Origin: Polaromonas sp.
GTDB taxonomy: Bacteria > Pseudomonadota > Gammaproteobacteria > Burkholderiales > Burkholderiaceae_C
NCBI RefSeq assembly: GCF_012927485.1
Contig: NZ_JABBPC010000025.1
Location: forward strand, 1 to 48,861
Direction of reading: 5' to 3'
Length of the DNA stretch: 48,861 nt
Shown here piece by piece: positions 44,062-48,861 of the stretch. The translations under genes and the position numbers were made by a program. How positions within the stretch are numbered: the first letter of the stretch is position 1; every line of letters begins with the position of its first letter. The notes below the pieces were generated by a model. The model ran no database searches. It was not told the origin of the DNA and worked only from the letters and a program-made list of their open reading frames with translations.

Positions 44062-44916
44062 ATGAAACTGTGTGGATTTGACATCGGCCTGAACCAGCCT
44101 TTTTTTCTGATCGCTGGTCCTTGCGTCATTGAATCTGAGCAGTTGCAGATGGACACCGCCGGAACGCTGAAGGAAATTACTTCGGCGCTTGGCATTCCAT
44201 TTATCTTCAAGAGCAGTTTTGACAAGGCCAATCGGTCCTCCGGCAATACTTTTCGCGGCCCGGGTATGGACAAAGGCCTTGAAATTTTGGCTAAGGTCAA
44301 ACGTGAATTATTGCTGCCAGTCCTGACCGATATTCACGTTGAATCGCAAATTGCGCAGGTAGCCAGCGTGGTGGATGTATTGCAAACCCCTGCTTTTCTG
44401 TGCCGCCAGACCGACTTCATTCACGCGGTTGCGCAATCCGGCAAACCGGTGAATATTAAGAAGGGTCAGTTTCTCGCGCCCGGCGATATGAAAAATGTGA
44501 TTGATAAAGCCCGGGCGGCGGCCCGCGAAAAAGGCCTCAATGAAGACAATTTCATGGCCTGCGAGCGTGGTGCCTGTTTTGGCTACAACAATCTGGTGTC
44601 CGACATGCGCGGCTTGGCGATCATGCGCGAGACCAATGCCCCTGTAGTATTTGACGCCACCCACTCCGTGCAATTGCCCGGTGGCAACGGCACCAGCAGC
44701 GGTGGCCAGCGCGAAATGGTCCCGGTGCTGGCACGTGCCGCCGTAGCGGTTGGTATTGCCGGCCTCTTCATGGAAACCCACCCCGACCCCGCCAAAGCAA
44801 TGAGCGACGGCCCCAATGCCGTTCCGCTCAAACACATGAGAGCTTTGCTTGAAACGCTGCTGGAATTGGACCGAGTGACCAAAAAGAATGGCTTTCTGGA
44901 AAACGATTTTCAATGA
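44062..44916 (+). CDS. kdsA: 3-Deoxy-8-phosphooctulonate (KDO-8-P) synthase
   Basis: A 284-residue enzyme condensing phosphoenolpyruvate and arabinose 5-phosphate for the KDO of lipopolysaccharide. Conserved parts: [93 protein letters not shown] and [19 protein letters not shown]. The [13 protein letters not shown] segment shows the Cys/Asn pattern, so the metal class (Cys-containing, metal-dependent, versus Asn, metal-independent) should be checked at the residue aligned to Aquifex C11; here the N-terminal IAGPCV has the usual Cys. 2 bp after pyrG, overlapping the DUF1330 gene. Confidence 0.97.
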   Translation: MKLCGFDIGLNQPFFLIAGPCVIESEQLQMDTAGTLKEITSALGIPFIFKSSFDKANRSSGNTFRGPGMDKGLEILAKVKRELLLPVLTDIHVESQIAQVASVVDVLQTPAFLCRQTDFIHAVAQSGKPVNIKKGQFLAPGDMKNVIDKARAAAREKGLNEDNFMACERGACFGYNNLVSDMRGLAIMRETNAPVVFDATHSVQLPGGNGTSSGGQREMVPVLARAAVAVGIAGLFMETHPDPAKAMSDGPNAVPLKHMRALLETLLELDRVTKKNGFLENDFQ

Positions 44917-45200
44917 GCGGCTACATTATCGCCAGCGTGACCGTCACCGACCCGGTGCAGTATGAGGAATACAAAAAGTGGTCTGGCGCCGCCATGTTGG
45001 CGCATGGCGCAGAGGTGTGCGCGCGTGGCGGCAAGATCGAAGTACTGGAAGGCGACTGGCAGCCAGCGCGTCTGGTTATTTTGAAGTTTTCCACATTCGA
45101 AGCGGCCAAGGCATTTTCGGATTCGCCCGAATATGGCAAGGCCAGAACCGCTCGACAGGGTGCGGCGATCATGCAGATGATCGCCGTTGAGGGGGCTTGA
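44913..45200 (+). CDS. DUF1330 family protein
   Basis: A 95-residue dimeric alpha/beta-barrel-like protein. The N-terminus [23 protein letters not shown] and the central [39 protein letters not shown] are typical. Function unknown in the family. The ATG overlaps the kdsA stop as ATGA, so it is translationally coupled to kdsA. It is common in betaproteobacterial pyrG-kdsA-eno clusters. Confidence 0.93.
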   Translation: MSGYIIASVTVTDPVQYEEYKKWSGAAMLAHGAEVCARGGKIEVLEGDWQPARLVILKFSTFEAAKAFSDSPEYGKARTARQGAAIMQMIAVEGA

Positions 45201-45283
45201 GCCGCGCGTCAGTTCGTGAGTAGTCTTAAAACGAAGTTAAAAGCAAGTTCAAGGTTTGTAATTTTTGATTTGAAAGAACATAA

Positions 45284-46567
<1,284 letters not shown>

Positions 46568-46603
46568 CTTCGCCACCGCTGGCCGCACCCTTTCAACCGT
46601 CAC

Positions 46604-46879
46604 GTGCGAAACCGCCTTATTCCTGCGATCCTGATTGCGCTGCTGCTGTTATTTCATGCTCAACTCTGGATTGGCCGGGGTAGCATTCCAAGCGTTCGTG
46701 AGATGCAGCAGCGGCTGGATGCACAACGCGCAAAGAATGCGCAGGGCCAAGCCATAAATGATCAGTTGGAAGCCGAAGTCCGGGACCTTAAGGAAGGTCT
46801 GGAAATGGTCGAAGAAAAAGCCCGGAGTGAGTTGGGCATGGTCAAGCCGAATGAAATCTTCGTGCAGATTACCAAGTAA
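46604..46879 (+). CDS. ftsB: Cell division protein FtsB
   Basis: A 91-residue inner-membrane divisome protein that, with FtsL and FtsQ, activates septal peptidoglycan synthesis. It has a short N-terminal cytoplasmic tail, one helix (about residues 6-22: IPAILIALLLLFHAQLWIG), and a coiled-coil periplasmic segment (REMQQRLDAQ..LEAEVRDLKEGLEMVEEKARSELGM), ending in the FtsB hallmark PNEIFVQI. The start is GTG at 46604. The eno-ftsB arrangement is widespread in proteobacteria. Confidence 0.94.
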   Translation: MRNRLIPAILIALLLLFHAQLWIGRGSIPSVREMQQRLDAQRAKNAQGQAINDQLEAEVRDLKEGLEMVEEKARSELGMVKPNEIFVQITK

Positions 46880-46951
46880 GCAACTTGCTCCACAGCGTGA
46901 AAGCGGCTTTACTGGCCTGAAAAAACTTTCACCTTATCGGCTGACATAACT

Positions 46952-47449
46952 ATGCTGAAAATCGCATTGGCGGGCGCAAGCGGCACTGGAAAATCTCAAC
47001 TGGCTGTCGCGTTGTCCGAGGCACTGAAAGCTTCGGAACAAGAAGCGGTCGTGCTGGTGGCCAACATTGCGGCGTTTCAAGCAGACTGTGCCCGCTACGA
47101 TCTGACGCTGCTTATGGGGCTAGAGATTGGCGTTGAACAAACGGGGGAAAGCACGCTCACTGAAACCTCGTCGTTGATGCGGGAAGCTGACGACCATTCA
47201 ATTCGCAATGCATTGACAAACGCTGGCGTGCCTTACCAAGTAATTTATGGCTCACACGAAGAGCGCCTTAGCCAAGCAATCGATGCGATTGGGGGCCTGC
47301 TGCGGCGTGCTAAAAATCCACGCCAAATCAGCACCCGAGGGGGCGGAAAAAATAGCGCCTGGGCCTGGATTTGCGACAAATGCGGCGACCCGCAATGCGA
47401 GCATTTGCTGTTAACGGCTTTGTTGACCCGGCGCTCAGGCAGCGGCTGA
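46952..47449 (+). CDS. Small P-loop protein with C-terminal Cys/His cluster, function unknown
   Basis: A 165-residue protein. A Walker A motif GASGTGKS (residues 8-15) follows an N-terminal beta-strand, so it should bind a nucleotide. Then comes a helical-looking region (to about residue 80), a SIRNALTNAGVPYQVIYGSHEERLSQAI segment, and a C-terminal WAWICDKCGDPQCEHLL containing C141, C144, C149 and H151, which could bind zinc. No clear Walker B, so ATP hydrolysis is uncertain. It lies 72 bp after ftsB. I cannot assign a family; the ATP-binding-plus-metal-site layout suggests a small regulatory or trafficking NTPase, by inference only. Confidence 0.8.
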   Translation: MLKIALAGASGTGKSQLAVALSEALKASEQEAVVLVANIAAFQADCARYDLTLLMGLEIGVEQTGESTLTETSSLMREADDHSIRNALTNAGVPYQVIYGSHEERLSQAIDAIGGLLRRAKNPRQISTRGGGKNSAWAWICDKCGDPQCEHLLLTALLTRRSGSG

Positions 47450-47491
47450 ACAGGCCCAGCACTTCGGCCGAAGCGACGATCAGGGCACAAC

Positions 47492-48460
47492 TTATTGCAC
47501 CGTAGACGTGGGCGGTTGCTGGCGGCTCTGATGGGTAAAAATCTGCGCCGCATCCACCGGATCAAAATCGTACTGCGCGCCGCAAAATTCGCACCCTACC
47601 TCGACCTTGCCGCGCTCGGCGAGGATACTTTCAATTTCTGCCGTGCCCAGGCTGCGCAACATGTTGCTCACGCGATCGAGCGAACAGCTGCAGGCAAAAC
47701 TGGGCGTCACGGGCTCAAACCGCGTTAGGGGCTCCTCCCAGAACAGGCGTCGCAAAATGGTGTCCACATCCAGGCTTAACAGCTCTTCGCGTTTGAGAGT
47801 ACTGGCCAGCATCGCGATGCGTTTGTAGTCCTCGTTGATACCGATCTGATCTTCGTTGGCATCCCGGTCAATCTGACCTTCCAGATTGCCCAGACCCGTG
47901 ACGGGTAGGCGCTGAATCAGCAGACCTGCTGCCACATTCCCATCCGCAGCGAGGATTAGCTTGGTGTCGAGCTGCTCGCTTTGCAGCATATAGTGCTCCA
48001 GCACCTCGCTCAGCTTTTCAATTTTCTCGTGCTGGTCGCCAAAAAGTGGCACCACGCCCTGATAGGGCTGTTGCCCGGGGAACTTATCTTTCGGGTCCAG
48101 CGTAATCGCGCAACGCCCTTTATTGTTGACATTAACCAGCTGGCTCAGCGAATTTCCCGCATCGACGTTGCCCGTCACGGTCGCCGTGGCCCGTAGACTC
48201 AAGTCAGGCTGCACTTCCACCACCGCAAGCTTGACCGGGCCGTCGCCGAAAATTTGCAAAATTAAAGCACCATTGAATTTGATATTGCTCTGCATCAAGG
48301 CGCCTGCCGCCGTCATTTCACCGAGTAAATGCATGACCTCAACCGGATAACCTCCGGCGGCTTGACGGCGCTTGAGGATTTCTTGCCAGGAATCAGTCAG
48401 GCGCACGAGCATTCCACGCACCGGCAGGCCGTCAAATAGGAATTTATGAAGTTCGGACAT
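47492..48460 (-). CDS. hslO: Redox-regulated chaperone Hsp33
   Basis: A 322-residue chaperone turned on by oxidation. The N-terminal fold (HKFLFDGLPVRGMLVRLTDSW) and the linker lead to the C-terminal zinc site with four cysteines, C257-x-C259 and C290-x2-C293 (CSCSLDRV..CEFCGAQYDFD), which form disulfides on oxidative stress. The length is slightly greater than E. coli Hsp33 (292), with a short Gln/Pro-rich tail after FTHQ. Convergent with the P-loop gene; a CTTCGGCCGAAG palindrome (47462-47473) lies between without a T-run. Confidence 0.97.
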   Translation of the reverse strand: MSELHKFLFDGLPVRGMLVRLTDSWQEILKRRQAAGGYPVEVMHLLGEMTAAGALMQSNIKFNGALILQIFGDGPVKLAVVEVQPDLSLRATATVTGNVDAGNSLSQLVNVNNKGRCAITLDPKDKFPGQQPYQGVVPLFGDQHEKIEKLSEVLEHYMLQSEQLDTKLILAADGNVAAGLLIQRLPVTGLGNLEGQIDRDANEDQIGINEDYKRIAMLASTLKREELLSLDVDTILRRLFWEEPLTRFEPVTPSFACSCSLDRVSNMLRSLGTAEIESILAERGKVEVGCEFCGAQYDFDPVDAAQIFTHQSRQQPPTSTVQ

Positions 48461-48515
48461 GTTAAGGGGTAAGGTTTGGTGCGCGAATGGAATGTAACCG
48501 GCAGAAATCTGTTGC

Positions 48516-48861
48516 TTAGGCCAGCTTCTTGAGCCCGGTTTTATAGCGCCGGGAATTGTCTATATAGTGCTTGGCGCTCATTTTTAAACCCTCTATCTGT
48601 TCTGCGGAGAGTTGCTTTACCGCCTTGGCCGGGCTACCGAAGATCATGGAACCATCGGGAAACTCCTTACCTTCGGTCACGAGAGAACCCGCACCGACCA
48701 AGCAGTTCTTGCCAATTTTGGCGCCATTCAGGACCACCGCCTGAATGCCAATTAAAGAACCATCGCCAATACTGCAGCCATGCAACATCACCTGATGGCC
48801 GACGGTGACATTTTCACCAATGCTTAGCGGCATGTCCTGGTCGGTATGCAAGACACTGTTG
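48516..48861 (-). CDS. Gamma-carbonic-anhydrase-like hexapeptide protein, C-terminal part (truncated by window edge)
   Basis: The C-terminal 115 residues or so of a left-handed beta-helix protein. The frame is open to the right edge and reads [15 protein letters not shown] at the boundary, where the HTD and the later GHQVMLHGC supply the metal-ligand histidines of the gamma-carbonic anhydrase family. Hexapeptide repeats run on ([29 protein letters not shown]), then FGSPAKAV and an amphipathic C-terminal helix. The missing N-terminal part lies beyond the window. Common annotation is YrdA/CaiE-type; whether it is an active carbonic anhydrase is unknown. It sits 55 bp downstream of hslO on the same strand. 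Confidence 0.9.
   Translation of the reverse strand, partial: NSVLHTDQDMPLSIGENVTVGHQVMLHGCSIGDGSLIGIQAVVLNGAKIGKNCLVGAGSLVTEGKEFPDGSMIFGSPAKAVKQLSAEQIEGLKMSAKHYIDNSRRYKTGLKKLA

Noticed and set aside
47462..47473. CTTCGGCCGAAG palindrome between the P-loop gene and hslO
   Set aside because: No loop, no T-run; short GC-rich palindromes are expected by chance.

Overview
The window is a dense, mostly GC-rich (about 60%) bacterial chromosome segment. Gene content and order point to a betaproteobacterium of the order Burkholderiales, most likely family Comamonadaceae (Rhodoferax/Polaromonas-like). The reasons are the runs dapA-bamC, coaBC-dut and pyrG-kdsA-eno-ftsB, a parE/parC pair, an etfBA pair next to an acyl-CoA dehydrogenase, and degenerate GCTAT..ATAGC repeats of a kind I recall from that family. 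The assignment comes from reading sequence, not from a database search. I saw no tRNA, rRNA, insertion sequence, prophage, integron or CRISPR array. No gene-free stretch exceeds 300 bp; the longest are 24417-24705 and 27577-27859.

Layout. 1-833: 3' part of a lipid A phosphoethanolamine transferase, cut by the window edge. 932-10034 (all minus): acyltransferase, nitronate monooxygenase, acyl-CoA dehydrogenase, etfA, etfB, an MscS-type channel, an enoyl-CoA hydratase-like protein and a histone-deacetylase-family hydrolase, a region dominated by acyl-CoA oxidation and its electron carrier. 10066-15206 (plus): MoxR ATPase, DUF58 protein, membrane transglutaminase TgpA and lytic transglycosylase MltB. 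15399-17158 (plus): an AT-rich island with a Cyc2-like monohaem cytochrome-porin fusion and a Tat-exported high-potential iron-sulfur protein. 17273-24416 (minus): a lipoprotein hydrolase, then transglutaminase / alpha-E / circularly permuted ATP-grasp (an Anbu-type operon without Anbu), then ComEC. 24706-32251: RidA, parC, a lytic transglycosylase, parE, and an MFS transporter followed by a 39-residue membrane peptide candidate. 32309-40203: SDR, methyltransferase, dapA, bamC, metallo-beta-lactamase-fold protein, Ala-rich lipoprotein, an unknown conserved protein, RoxA-type oxygenase, SlyD-like isomerase and a glycine-zipper lipoprotein. 40418-48861: dut, coaBC, pyrG, kdsA, DUF1330, eno, ftsB, a P-loop/Cys-His protein, Hsp33 and a gamma-carbonic-anhydrase-like protein cut by the right edge.

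Most genes are core housekeeping: envelope assembly, peptidoglycan turnover, lysine/peptidoglycan precursor, CoA, CTP and KDO synthesis, glycolysis and chromosome decatenation. The most interesting accessory unit is the cytochrome-porin plus HiPIP pair. By family knowledge it could carry electrons from an extracellular donor such as Fe(II) across the outer membrane into the periplasm. Its base composition differs clearly from both flanks. Secondary points of interest are the Anbu-less ATP-grasp operon, the dispersed repeat family running through coding sequence, an 18-bp perfect palindrome before a small lipoprotein gene, and several unrecognised small proteins.
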